Positions 9,002-17,169 of a DNA stretch of 64,000 nt are shown in pieces. The stretch's first letter is position 1; every line of letters begins with the position of its first letter. This stretch comes from Leptolyngbya sp. Heron Island J (lineage in GTDB: Bacteria > Cyanobacteriota > Cyanobacteriia > Phormidesmidales > Phormidesmidaceae), in assembly GCF_000482245.1 (NCBI RefSeq), contig NZ_AWNH01000022.1, positions 1-64,000 on the forward strand, read 5' to 3'. The notes beneath the pieces were generated by a model. That model worked only from the letters and a program-made list of their open reading frames with translations. It did no database searches and had not been told where the DNA came from. Made by a program: the position numbers and the translations under genes.

Positions 9002-10006
9002 ATGAACAAGCATATCTCGGTATTCGCTATCGTGGGTCTGTTGGGCTTCAGCAGTCTGAGTGAACGCCTGCCTTCTGTTGCCCAAACCCCAGCTGATGAA
9101 GAGGCTCCTCCGGCAGTAAACCTACCCTTCAACCCATCTACCGATAGGGCTACAACGATGCCTATCAACCTGATGCAGTCTAATAACCCGTACGGCAATG
9201 ATCGCGTTGTAGTTGGTCCTGACGATAGAGAGCCAGTGCAAACTCAAGCATTTCCCTGGTCAGCCATTGGCCGCCTTGATTGGATATATGAAGGACAAAC
9301 TTTTGCTTCCTGCACTGCCACACTCATTGGCACAGATCTAGTTCTGACCAATTCCCATTGTCTGCTAGTGCCGAATAGGGATTCTCAAGATGTTTTGGTG
9401 ACGCCCGCAATCTATGCTGACATGCCGGCCAAACTGGTGTTTAAACCGAATCTGATTGCGGGCGTCACCGACGAGGAGGCTACGGTCACCACCTTTGTCA
9501 CCGGCTGGACTCCAGAATCTGAGGCTCCAGCTGATGACTGGGCGCTAATGACAATTGACCAGCCTTTGGGAGCTGCCGACCGCTATGGTCATATGGGCTG
9601 GCGACAATTAAACTTCTCAGCGGCCGAGGTGCAAAGGGAACTATTTGAAGCTATCCAACTAGTTGGATATGCGGGGGATTTTCCTACCGACACCTTGCGA
9701 GAATTTGGCAATCCGACAGAAACGGCTGGCGTTGATCCAGCCTGCAGTGTTTTAGGAGAGATTACCACTGGAGCCCTGGTCGATACCCTAGCGCACGACT
9801 GCGATACGAATCCAGGTGCATCGGGCGGGCCAATTTTTGCCTACTTCACCGATACTGATACCTATGCCATTGTAGGACTTCACTCCCGCAGCATTCCTTT
9901 GGAAAGGGCAACCACTCTGCCAAATGGCGTCTCGACCGATGTGCTCAATGGGGGTGTGCTCGTTTCACGGTGGGCAAGTCAGGCCAGAAGTCTATTAAGC
10001 CAATAA
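9002..10006 (+). CDS. Secreted trypsin-like (V8-type) serine protease
   Basis: A chymotrypsin-fold protease predicted to be exported. Catalytic residues can be placed: His119 in LTNSHC, Asp179 in ADDWALMTID and Ser274 in NPGASGGPIF. The N-terminus MNKHISVFAIVGLLGFSSLS resembles a signal peptide, with a likely cut near AQT (27-29). Residues 30-75 look like a propeptide or linker. Cys pairs near 104/120 and 248/267 could form disulfides. A GAGGAG ribosome site precedes the ATG. It lies 286 bases upstream of a secreted CHAT protein on the same strand, so a shared role is possible. Substrate unknown; the S1B-like motif spacing suggests V8/glutamyl-endopeptidase-like, not certain. Confidence 0.88.
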   Translation: MNKHISVFAIVGLLGFSSLSERLPSVAQTPADEEAPPAVNLPFNPSTDRATTMPINLMQSNNPYGNDRVVVGPDDREPVQTQAFPWSAIGRLDWIYEGQTFASCTATLIGTDLVLTNSHCLLVPNRDSQDVLVTPAIYADMPAKLVFKPNLIAGVTDEEATVTTFVTGWTPESEAPADDWALMTIDQPLGAADRYGHMGWRQLNFSAAEVQRELFEAIQLVGYAGDFPTDTLREFGNPTETAGVDPACSVLGEITTGALVDTLAHDCDTNPGASGGPIFAYFTDTDTYAIVGLHSRSIPLERATTLPNGVSTDVLNGGVLVSRWASQARSLLSQ

Positions 10007-10172
10007 ATCGTCGGCAACTTAACATCAGTTAACTGGAATTTTGCCACGTCCCAGTGCCCGAACTTCTAGAAGGAATAGGAGTGTCATATAGGTTTAGAAG
10101 AACATCAACCTTGACATGGCAGATCCCAAAACTCAATTGGCGTAAGACCTTGCAAGAAAGACAAGCATAATC

Positions 10173-10195
10173 AGTCCCTGTTATCCGCAGGGACT
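10173..10195 (+). terminator. Hairpin downstream of the protease gene
   Basis: AGTCCCTG and CAGGGACT pair around a 7-base loop about 170 bases after the protease stop. No U-run follows. It could terminate the protease mRNA or belong to the leader of the CHAT gene. Confidence 0.4.
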
Positions 10196-10292
10196 AGCTT
10201 CCACTCTGGAAAAATGCAATTATGTCCTAACTTGCAAACTCCCCCTTTTGTTTAACTCTTTTGGCAATTCAGTTCTGTTGAGGTGATTGAAT

Positions 10293-13200
10293 ATGAGCAT
10301 GCACTACTGCTTCTGGATTCGAATTGGATTGAAAGGGTCAGTAGGGTTGGGCTTGCTGGCATTAGCGTTACCAAGCCTGGCGAGCCAAGGCGATAACTCA
10401 GCGCTCCTGCCTCAGCAAGTGGCTGCAATAGCCACAACAGCTGTAGATAACCAAAGCCATTTTCTGCAGCTAGCTCAGATAGGCAACACTTCAGACGCTG
10501 ATAGGTTATTCCAGCAGGGGATGCAACTTTACCGAGAAGGCAGTGTCGAATCCCTGTGGCAGGCCATTCAGGTGTGGCAGCAGGCTGATCAAGAGTACCA
10601 GCAGGCAGGTAACCAGGTTGGGCAAGCCAATACCCTAACTGGCATTGGCTTTATCTACTCGGACCTAGGGGATAAGCAACAAGCCCTGAGCTACTACAAT
10701 CAGGCTCTACTCTTGTGGCGCGCCACAAGGGACCGCGCCGGAGAAGCCAATACCCTCAATAACATTGGCTTTGTCTACTCGGACCTAGGGGATAAGCAAC
10801 AAGCCCTGGACTACTATAATCAGGCCCTACCCTTGTGGCGTGTCGAGGGGAACCAAGTCGGAGAAGCCACTACTCTCAATAACATTGGCACTGTTTACGA
10901 TGACCTAGGGGATAAGCAACAAGCCCTGAATTACTATAATCAGGCCCTAACCTTGCGGCGCGACACAAGGGACCGCGCCGGAGAGGCCAGTACACTCAAT
11001 AACATTGGCACTGTTTACGATGACCTAGGGGATAAGCAACAAGCCCTGAATTACTTCAATAAGGCTCTACTCTTGTGGCGCGCTATAAGTGACCGCGCCG
11101 GAGAAGCCAGTACCCTTAATAACATTGGCGCTGTTTACGATGACCTAGGGGATAAGCAACAAGCCCTGGATTACTACAATCAGGCCCTAACCTTAAGTCG
11201 GGCCGTAAGTGACCGCGCCGGAGAAGCCCGCACCCTCCACAACATTGGCCTTGTCCACAGGACTCTAGGGAAGCAGCAGCAAGCCTTAAACTATTACAAC
11301 CAAGCACTGATCTTGATGCGGGCCGTGGGGAACTGGGCCGGGGCAGGAATTACCCTCAGCAACATTGGCGCTGTCTACAGTACTCTGAGGGAACCACAGC
11401 AAGCCCTAGATTACTACTATCAAGCCCTGCCTCTGATGCGGACCGCAGGTGACCGCGGTGGAGAAGCCAATACCCTCAACAACATTGGTTTCATCTATGA
11501 TGGCTTTGGTGCTAAACAGCAAGCTCTAGACTCCTATAATCAGGCTCTGCTCTTGATGCGGGCTGTAGACGACCGCAGGGGAGAAGCTGTCACCCTCAAT
11601 AACATTGGCGCTGTCTACCAGGACCTAAGGGATGAGCAACAAGCCCTGGGTTACCACAATCAGGCCCTAACGTTACGACGGGCGGTGGGAGACCGCAGGG
11701 GAGAAGCTGTCACTCTGAGAAATGTGGCTAGACTTCACCGTGAGCAAGGCAATTTGTCTCTGGCACTAGAGAATATTGACCAGGCAATTGACCTGATTGA
11801 AGAATTGCGGGCCACCTTCAGTAACGCTGAGCTGCAAACCACTTACTTCTCCACCGTCCAGGGCTACTACCAATTCAAAATCGACATCCTCATGGAGCTG
11901 GGGGAGACCGAAGCCGCCTTCAACACCAGCGAAGCCGCCCGCGCTCGCACCCTGCTGGAACTACTCAACGAAGCGCAAGTCAATATTCGTCAGGGGGTAG
12001 AGCCCACACTGCTGGAGGAAGAACAGGCCTTGCAACGACAGCTGCAAAATCTCGAAAGTCGTCGAGTCGCCCTGGTGAAGCAAGACTACACCGAGACCGA
12101 CCTCCAGGCACTAGATCAAGAAAGCGATGCGGTGTTGCAAAAACTGGAGCAAAAACTAGCTCAAATTCGCCAGGTCAGCCCCGCTTACGCCGAACTAAAA
12201 GCCCCCAAACCCCTCACACTGGATGAGATTCGGCAACAGGTCCTCGACTCAGACACCGTGCTGCTCCAGTATGCCTTGGGGAATGATCAGAGCTATCTAT
12301 GGATAATCGGCACCGGGGCCGATGAATTTGAAACCTATATCCTCCCTGGACGGGACGAGCTGACCGCTAACAATGGTGTGGCCAAGCGTTTCAGAAAGGC
12401 CGTCAGTACTCCAGGGGCCATCGGCCTAGGCAGAAGAGTCAAGCAATCGGGCAAAGCGTTGCAGGCCGTCATCCTGCCAGAACGGCCTGAGTGGATGGCT
12501 GGTAAGCGTCTGCTGATTGCCGGTGATGGCATTCTCAATCAGATCCCCTTCGCTGCCTTGCCGGTGCCCAACCGCAGCGACTACACTCCGCTGCTAAGGG
12601 AACATGAAATACTCAGCCAGCCCTCGGCTTCCGCGATCGCTATTCTGCGGCAGGAACTGGGGGACCGCCCCCCAGCACCGAAAGCACTGGCCGTATTGGC
12701 CGACCCCATCTACTCAACTGAGGATGCGCGATTGACGGGGGAGGTCATCGCCGAAACACCTCCGACAACTGACAACGTGCCGGTGCTGGTAGCCAGTAAC
12801 CTCCGCTCTCTAGCGTTAGATAACGTCCAGCGGCTACCTCATACGCGGCAAGAGGCAGACCGCATCCTCGCCCTGGTGCCTGATGAGGCTGACACTAATG
12901 CGGTCTTTGACCTCAGTGCCGACTACAACTGGGCAACGAACCCTGAGCTAGAGCAGTACCGCATGGTGCATCTGGCCACTCACGGCTTTGTCAATGAAGT
13001 CAACCCACAACTATCGGGGCTGGTGCTAGCGATGGTGAATGGCAACGGCGAGACTCGCAACGATAGCTTTTTGCGCCTGCATGACATCTTTAATCTCAGA
13101 CTCAATGCCGAACTGGTGGTGCTCAGTGCTTGCCAGACGGGACGCGGGACTGAGGTTAGTGGGGAAGGTATTGTCGGCATTTCCAGGGGCTTTATGTATG

Positions 13201-13403
13201 CCGGCGCAGAGCGACTACTCGTATCTCTTTGGAATATCGATGACGAAAAAACCGCTGAGCTCATGGAAAAGGTCTACCGCTACATACTCGAAGACAGTCT
13301 ATCCCCAGCGGCGGCGTTGCAGGCCGCTCAGCGTGACATGCTCAACGCCGAAGAATCCCCCTTCTTCTGGGCAGCTTTTACTCCGCAAGGGGAATGGCAG
13401 TAA
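10293..13403 (+). CDS. Exported TPR-repeat protein with C-terminal CHAT protease-like domain
   Basis: The protein begins with a signal-peptide-like stretch (residues ~10-30, GLKGSVGLGLLALALPSLAS). Ten 40-residue TPRs follow, nine sharing the consensus GEA-TLNNIG-VY-DLGDKQQAL-YYNQAL, then a helical linker rich in Gln (EEEQALQRQLQNLESRR) and a CHAT domain (~620-1036). The caspase-like His is in HLATHGFVNE (~897) and Cys in LSACQTGRGT (~948). CHAT domains are clan CD cysteine-peptidase relatives; TPR-CHAT proteins abound in cyanobacteria. A TTG at 10287 is in frame, but ATG 10293 has GAGGTGA at good spacing. The signal peptide argues against a cytoplasmic, CRISPR-linked role. Substrate unknown. 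Confidence 0.9.
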   Translation: MSMHYCFWIRIGLKGSVGLGLLALALPSLASQGDNSALLPQQVAAIATTAVDNQSHFLQLAQIGNTSDADRLFQQGMQLYREGSVESLWQAIQVWQQADQEYQQAGNQVGQANTLTGIGFIYSDLGDKQQALSYYNQALLLWRATRDRAGEANTLNNIGFVYSDLGDKQQALDYYNQALPLWRVEGNQVGEATTLNNIGTVYDDLGDKQQALNYYNQALTLRRDTRDRAGEASTLNNIGTVYDDLGDKQQALNYFNKALLLWRAISDRAGEASTLNNIGAVYDDLGDKQQALDYYNQALTLSRAVSDRAGEARTLHNIGLVHRTLGKQQQALNYYNQALILMRAVGNWAGAGITLSNIGAVYSTLREPQQALDYYYQALPLMRTAGDRGGEANTLNNIGFIYDGFGAKQQALDSYNQALLLMRAVDDRRGEAVTLNNIGAVYQDLRDEQQALGYHNQALTLRRAVGDRRGEAVTLRNVARLHREQGNLSLALENIDQAIDLIEELRATFSNAELQTTYFSTVQGYYQFKIDILMELGETEAAFNTSEAARARTLLELLNEAQVNIRQGVEPTLLEEEQALQRQLQNLESRRVALVKQDYTETDLQALDQESDAVLQKLEQKLAQIRQVSPAYAELKAPKPLTLDEIRQQVLDSDTVLLQYALGNDQSYLWIIGTGADEFETYILPGRDELTANNGVAKRFRKAVSTPGAIGLGRRVKQSGKALQAVILPERPEWMAGKRLLIAGDGILNQIPFAALPVPNRSDYTPLLREHEILSQPSASAIAILRQELGDRPPAPKALAVLADPIYSTEDARLTGEVIAETPPTTDNVPVLVASNLRSLALDNVQRLPHTRQEADRILALVPDEADTNAVFDLSADYNWATNPELEQYRMVHLATHGFVNEVNPQLSGLVLAMVNGNGETRNDSFLRLHDIFNLRLNAELVVLSACQTGRGTEVSGEGIVGISRGFMYAGAERLLVSLWNIDDEKTAELMEKVYRYILEDSLSPAAALQAAQRDMLNAEESPFFWAAFTPQGEWQ
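10620..11779 (+). repeat. 120-bp tandem repeats encoding TPR units
   Basis: About ten head-to-tail units with an exact 120-base period. Several share stretches such as GACCTAGGGGATAAGCAAC at the same phase (ending at about 10680, 10800, 10920, 11040 and 11160). Identity at DNA level, including synonymous sites, is highest in units 1-5 and decays in units 6-10, which points to recent expansion or gene conversion at the 5' end. Confidence 0.9.
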
Positions 13404-13486
13404 GTCGTATAAGCTTTTCCTTCAGAAGGAACACATAGCTCAATTCTGCAACGGACACCGTGTTTCGACTTCGCCAACAGTATCCG

Positions 13487-13690
13487 TTACCTCCCTGCAA
13501 ATAGGGTCAGTAAAGCTGACGTGCCTAGCATGCCAGCGGCTAGACCAACTCCTAACCACAGACCGAAAGGGAGAACCACTGACCGAAATGCAAGAAACTG
13601 CAGTGAAACAGGGGTAGCATTCTGTACAGAAAGGATAGCGATCGCAACCACTAAACAGGCTGGAATCAGAACAAGTAGAAACTTAGCCAT
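13487..13690 (-). CDS. LapA-like (DUF1049) small membrane protein
   Basis: A 67-residue inner-membrane protein with two spans: residues 4-22 (FLLVLIPACLVVAIAIL) and about 40-62. Between them is the family hallmark SVQNATPVSLQFLAF. LapA/YciS-family proteins take part in lipopolysaccharide homeostasis in E. coli; cyanobacterial short homologues are uncharacterised. It converges on the CHAT gene, with its stop 84 bases from the CHAT stop. Confidence 0.75.
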   Translation of the reverse strand: MAKFLLVLIPACLVVAIAILSVQNATPVSLQFLAFRSVVLPFGLWLGVGLAAGMLGTSALLTLFAGR

Positions 13691-14336
13691 AGGTTTGCTG
13701 GGCTCACCACTAATACAGATTTAAATCAAAGCTATATTAGCTGAACCTTTTGCTTCAGGTTTAAAGCAATCAAGCCTCTACTCAAAGGCAGAGGCTTAAT
13801 CACTTTTATATTTTCAGTATAGAAAACGTCCGTATAAGGTTGCCAAACATTCCCTAAATGGGCACATCTAGCTAATAGGTAGGTTTCTGTATAAGTTGTT
13901 CGTATGAACTGTGCCTAAACTAACCTACGGTTTTTAGAACGTCCATAAAAGCTGCGTAAGCATACTTAAAGAAATATTAAAGTGCGCTCAACAGGTACCG
14001 AGTTTGCCAAATTCAGATTTGGTGTCATTGGTAATGGTTAACTCAAGTCACATAGACCAAAAAGGCGTCGAGACTAGTCTCGACGCCTTTTTGGATTAGA
14101 TGGTTCTGTATAAGGAAACTGCTAAAAAGTCAGTCTAAATAGAGATTAGATTTAAGCTGCAAACGCAGTAGTCATAAACGTTCTTTCGAACTAAACATAG
14201 ACTACCCCAGACACTTAAACAATGAACATAAACACCGAGTGAACTTCAATAAATCTGTATTGAAGTAACCTCCAAGTCATAGGATTCATCAGGCTTTAGG
14301 AAATTTCTGTAGAGCTAAAATCTTACGTATTGGGCC
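13691..14336. other. 646-base intergenic region, possible small RNA
   Basis: No plausible protein gene on either strand. The stretch is A+T-rich and contains one outstanding element, the 38-base palindrome at 14057-14094. Because that palindrome ends in a U-run in both directions and lies ~240 bases from the end of the neighbouring minus-strand gene (14337), it may end an unannotated plus-strand small RNA, or terminate the ABC-ATPase mRNA from the other side. Confidence 0.5.
14057..14094. terminator. Perfect 38-bp palindromic bidirectional terminator
   Basis: CCAAAAAGGCGTCGAGAC and its exact reverse complement flank a central TA, and the stem is bounded by A-run and T-run. This is the classic form of a strong bidirectional rho-independent terminator. 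Confidence 0.8.
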
Positions 14337-15272
14337 CTATTGATGCTGACGGGTCATTTCCAAATAAATATGCTCCAAGGTCACTGGACTACGGGCAATC
14401 GAATCGATAGGAATACCATCAAATTTATCGAGTAACTCCTTGAGTTCTAATCGCTGTGGAATCCAAAAGGCCAGCTGCCCAGCATACCGGCGCATAGTGA
14501 ATCCATGGCTATTTGCCCTGGTAATGGCTGCCGCCTCATCTGTTGTCTGGAGCGTGACGACTTCCTGAGCCGGGATCCGCATTCGTAATTCTGGCAAGTT
14601 ACCTTGAGCTAATAACTGCCCCTGCTTAAGAAAACCGATGCGATCGCACAGCCGTTCCGCCTCATCCAGCAGATGGGTAGTCAACAACACCGTTACCCCT
14701 TGTTGTTTGAGCTGGCGAATCAGTTCCCATACCTCGTATCGAGCTTCAATATCTAATCCTGTGGTAGGTTCATCTAGCACCACCAGCTTTGGCTGATGTA
14801 CCATAGCCACTGCCATACTTAGCCGCCGTTGCATCCCACCGCTGAGCGCCCCAACCACAGACTGAGCACGGTCTTGCAGGTTTACCGCTTTGAGACAGGT
14901 TTGGATACGTTGCGATCTCAGCGATGACGACACGCCATAGATTTTGGCAAAAAATGCCAGGTTCTCACCGCAGGTCAAACTTTGATACAGCAAATTTTGC
15001 TGCGGCATCACGCCTAAATAAGTCTTGGTAGTCTTCGAAGCAGACTGACCAGCAATCAAAACCTGACCACTATCAGGTCGCAGTAAGCCACTCAGCAAAT
15101 TAATAGTCGTAGTTTTTCCAGCCCCATTCGGACCCAACAGGCCGTATACCTCGCCGGGCAATAACTTGAGGGTGAGCTTCGTCAACGCCCGCCGTTGACC
15201 GAAAGCTTTTGATAAGTCTTGAATATCAAGCACACAGCCCAAATCTTGGATAACCCTACGAGGGTATGGCAT
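14337..15272 (-). CDS. ABC-2-type transporter ATP-binding protein (orphan)
   Basis: ABC ATPase of the multidrug/lipid exporter class (CcmA-like). Motifs: Walker A LLGPNGAGKTTT, Q-loop VMPQQNLLY, signature ALSGGMQRRLS, Walker B LVVLDEPTTGLD, His switch LLTTHLLDEAE. A C-terminal extension of ~80 residues follows, as in DrrA-like subunits. The frame is open upstream to 15386 but that would cross tRNA-Arg, so the start is internal: ATG 15272 or GTG 15230, where homology begins (VLDIQDLSKAFG). No permease gene is adjacent, so its membrane partner must be elsewhere. Confidence 0.88.
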   Translation of the reverse strand: MPYPRRVIQDLGCVLDIQDLSKAFGQRRALTKLTLKLLPGEVYGLLGPNGAGKTTTINLLSGLLRPDSGQVLIAGQSASKTTKTYLGVMPQQNLLYQSLTCGENLAFFAKIYGVSSSLRSQRIQTCLKAVNLQDRAQSVVGALSGGMQRRLSMAVAMVHQPKLVVLDEPTTGLDIEARYEVWELIRQLKQQGVTVLLTTHLLDEAERLCDRIGFLKQGQLLAQGNLPELRMRIPAQEVVTLQTTDEAAAITRANSHGFTMRRYAGQLAFWIPQRLELKELLDKFDGIPIDSIARSPVTLEHIYLEMTRQHQ

Positions 15273-15358
15273 TAATACCTTTAACGTAAAGTCCAAGACA
15301 GATACGAACACAAGTGATAAGATGAACCACGGTTCCTGACTAATGTATTTAGCATCAA

Positions 15359-15432
15359 GGGCATGTAGCTCAGCTGGATAGAGCACCAGATTCCGGTTCT
15401 GGCGGTCGGGGGTTCGAATCCCTCCATGCTCG
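15359..15432 (+). tRNA. tRNA-Arg (anticodon CCG)
   Basis: Complete cloverleaf of 74 nt: acceptor GGGCATG/CATGCTC (one G-U), D arm GCTCAGCTGGATAGAGC, anticodon stem CCAGA/TCTGG with loop TTCCGGT giving anticodon CCG, T arm with TTCGAAT, and discriminator G. CCA is not encoded. It decodes CGG arginine codons. Confidence 0.95.
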
Positions 15433-15740
15433 TTTAATTCTTTTAATTGTTAGAGCACAGTAACACGATCGACACTGGCATTTTGCTAGCCAGTGTCTCC
15501 AGTAGAAACAATCTCAGAAATACAGCACAAATAAAAAATACTTAAATTTGAAGAGGCTGTAGCCCATAGCCTATATCCTTAATTTCAATAAAGGCATATG
15601 CTATGTACCGTTTGGTTGACAGATGTTCAAGCTCATATGCTATTTGAAAATAAAAATTTAAAATATTGTTCACGTAGATAAATAACAAGTTTTCAAAAAA
15701 TGCAATAAATTAATCACATTGCGTAATACTTGTCTCGGTT
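15433..15740. other. tRNA-Arg to kaiA intergenic region
   Basis: A 308-base A+T-rich gap. It contains the hairpin GACACTGGC/GCCAGTGTC (15471-15497, 9-bp stem, 9-base loop), a plausible end of the tRNA transcript though lacking a U-run. The rest presumably carries the kaiA promoter; I see no clear -35/-10 pair. Confidence 0.5.
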
Positions 15741-16592
15741 TTGGCTGCACGCTTTCTGGTTGGAATTTATACGACTCAAGCCTCTATGGCTGAGTCTCTC
15801 AAAAAAACGCTAGCTCACAGTCCATTTGCTATCAGTTGGAGCAGAACACAAACAGAGTTTGTGCAGTGGACCATTAGCAATCGTCATCGGATTGATTGTT
15901 TGGTCGTTCAACCTGCTAACGATAGCTCGGAATTGCTCAATGAGCTGTGGGAGCGTGATATTTTGCTGCCAACTTTAGTTATATCGTCTCAGAGTGAACG
16001 AACTACCGCCGCTGAGTATTACGATGCAGTTATTCAGGTTACCCCAGCAGAACTAGATACGATTGAAAGTAAGGTTCACGAAGCAATCAATCAGTTTTTG
16101 CAACTGCCAGCCAGCCAAAATACCTTGATTGATAATGCAAGTACTTCAACGGATACTCGTGATAACCGTGTCTTTCTATTAAGTCTGCAGCAGCAGCGCT
16201 TGACTGAAAAATTACAAGAACGCTTAGGTTATTTGGGCGTGTACTACAAGCGAAATTCTCAAAATTTTGTACGCAACATGACCGTGGAGGAGCGTCATGA
16301 GTTCTTAGACCAGCTGCGTCAAGACTATCGCCAAATCATCCTGAGCTATTTTTCATCCGACGATAAGACCCTGAATCAGCGTATTGACGACTATGTGAAT
16401 TTAGCTTTCTTTGCGGATGTCTCCATCTCCAAGGTTGTCGAAATTCATATGGAACTGATGGATAATTTTTCGAAGCAGCTCCATATGGAGGGTCGTAGCG
16501 AAGAAATTTTGCTGGACTATCGTCTGACGTTGATTGACGTGCTAGCTCATTTATGTGAAATGTATCGTCGGTCTATTCCCCGTGAAATTTAG
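15741..16592 (+). CDS. kaiA: Circadian clock protein KaiA
   Basis: KaiA binds the C-terminal A-loop of KaiC and promotes its autophosphorylation. Length 283 aa equals full-length KaiA: an N-terminal pseudo-receiver domain (~1-135, [18 protein letters not shown]), a linker (TSTDTRDN), and the C-terminal four-helix dimerisation/KaiC-binding domain (~165-283) with [39 protein letters not shown] and [20 protein letters not shown]. The start is TTG 15741, with no earlier in-frame candidate that adds homology. It heads kaiA-kaiB-kaiC. Confidence 0.97.
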   Translation: MAARFLVGIYTTQASMAESLKKTLAHSPFAISWSRTQTEFVQWTISNRHRIDCLVVQPANDSSELLNELWERDILLPTLVISSQSERTTAAEYYDAVIQVTPAELDTIESKVHEAINQFLQLPASQNTLIDNASTSTDTRDNRVFLLSLQQQRLTEKLQERLGYLGVYYKRNSQNFVRNMTVEERHEFLDQLRQDYRQIILSYFSSDDKTLNQRIDDYVNLAFFADVSISKVVEIHMELMDNFSKQLHMEGRSEEILLDYRLTLIDVLAHLCEMYRRSIPREI

Positions 16593-16669
16593 TTATAGCA
16601 TTCAACACTTCCCAGATAAATCTGTGGGCCTTCATGCTTCACAGTCGCCACACTTTCGGGAGCCTTCCA

Positions 16670-16972
16670 ATGGCCTATAAAAAGACTTACATCTTAAAAC
16701 TCTACGTTGCTGGAAACACACCTAACTCAACTCGCGCCTTGAGAATGCTCAATACCATATTGGAAGAAGAATTTCAGGGGGTTTATGCGCTTAAGGTGAT
16801 TGACGTTTTACAAAATCCGCAGCTGGCTGAAGAAGACAAGATACTAGCAACACCTACCCTGGCAAAAATTTTGCCGCCTCCCGTCCGTAAAATCATCGGC
16901 GATCTGTCTGACCGTGAACGTGTTCTGATTGGGCTAGACTTGCTCTATGATGAGCTGAGAGAAGATGATTAG
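16670..16972 (+). CDS. kaiB: Circadian clock protein KaiB
   Basis: KaiB is a thioredoxin-like, fold-switching protein that sequesters KaiA on phosphorylated KaiC and signals to SasA/CikA. The 100-residue protein shows [52 protein letters not shown] and the [18 protein letters not shown] segment, with an acidic tail LREDD. The frame opens at 16634, but ATG 16670 (MAYKKTY) matches the family start and follows GGGAG. It is 77 bases after kaiA and 197 before kaiC. Confidence 0.98.
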   Translation: MAYKKTYILKLYVAGNTPNSTRALRMLNTILEEEFQGVYALKVIDVLQNPQLAEEDKILATPTLAKILPPPVRKIIGDLSDRERVLIGLDLLYDELREDD

Positions 16973-17169
16973 CTCCCTTATTAAATTCGCATAGCGTTTG
17001 ACAGATTACACAAACTTGAGCTTCGGGATCATGGCATTGTGTCTTGGCATCCTGACGATACTTTACGCAGAATTAGCTGTAGTGCTTGCTCTCGACAACT
17101 TAACCTGTTGAAATATTAGTTATGTTATTTCCTCTCGTTGTATTTTTTTACAGGTCAATTTACTAAGCC

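Noticed and set aside
10287-13403. TPR-CHAT protein as part of a type III-E (gRAMP) CRISPR protease system
   Set aside because: No cas genes, repeats or gRAMP nearby, and the protein has a signal peptide. Ordinary exported cyanobacterial TPR-CHAT fits better.
13039-13617. 192-residue plus-strand frame inside the CHAT gene
   Set aside because: It is an out-of-frame shadow of the CHAT domain codons and has no domain pattern.
15471-15497. Hairpin after tRNA-Arg as a riboswitch of kaiA
   Set aside because: A simple 9-bp stem with no conserved aptamer features; more likely the tRNA transcript end.
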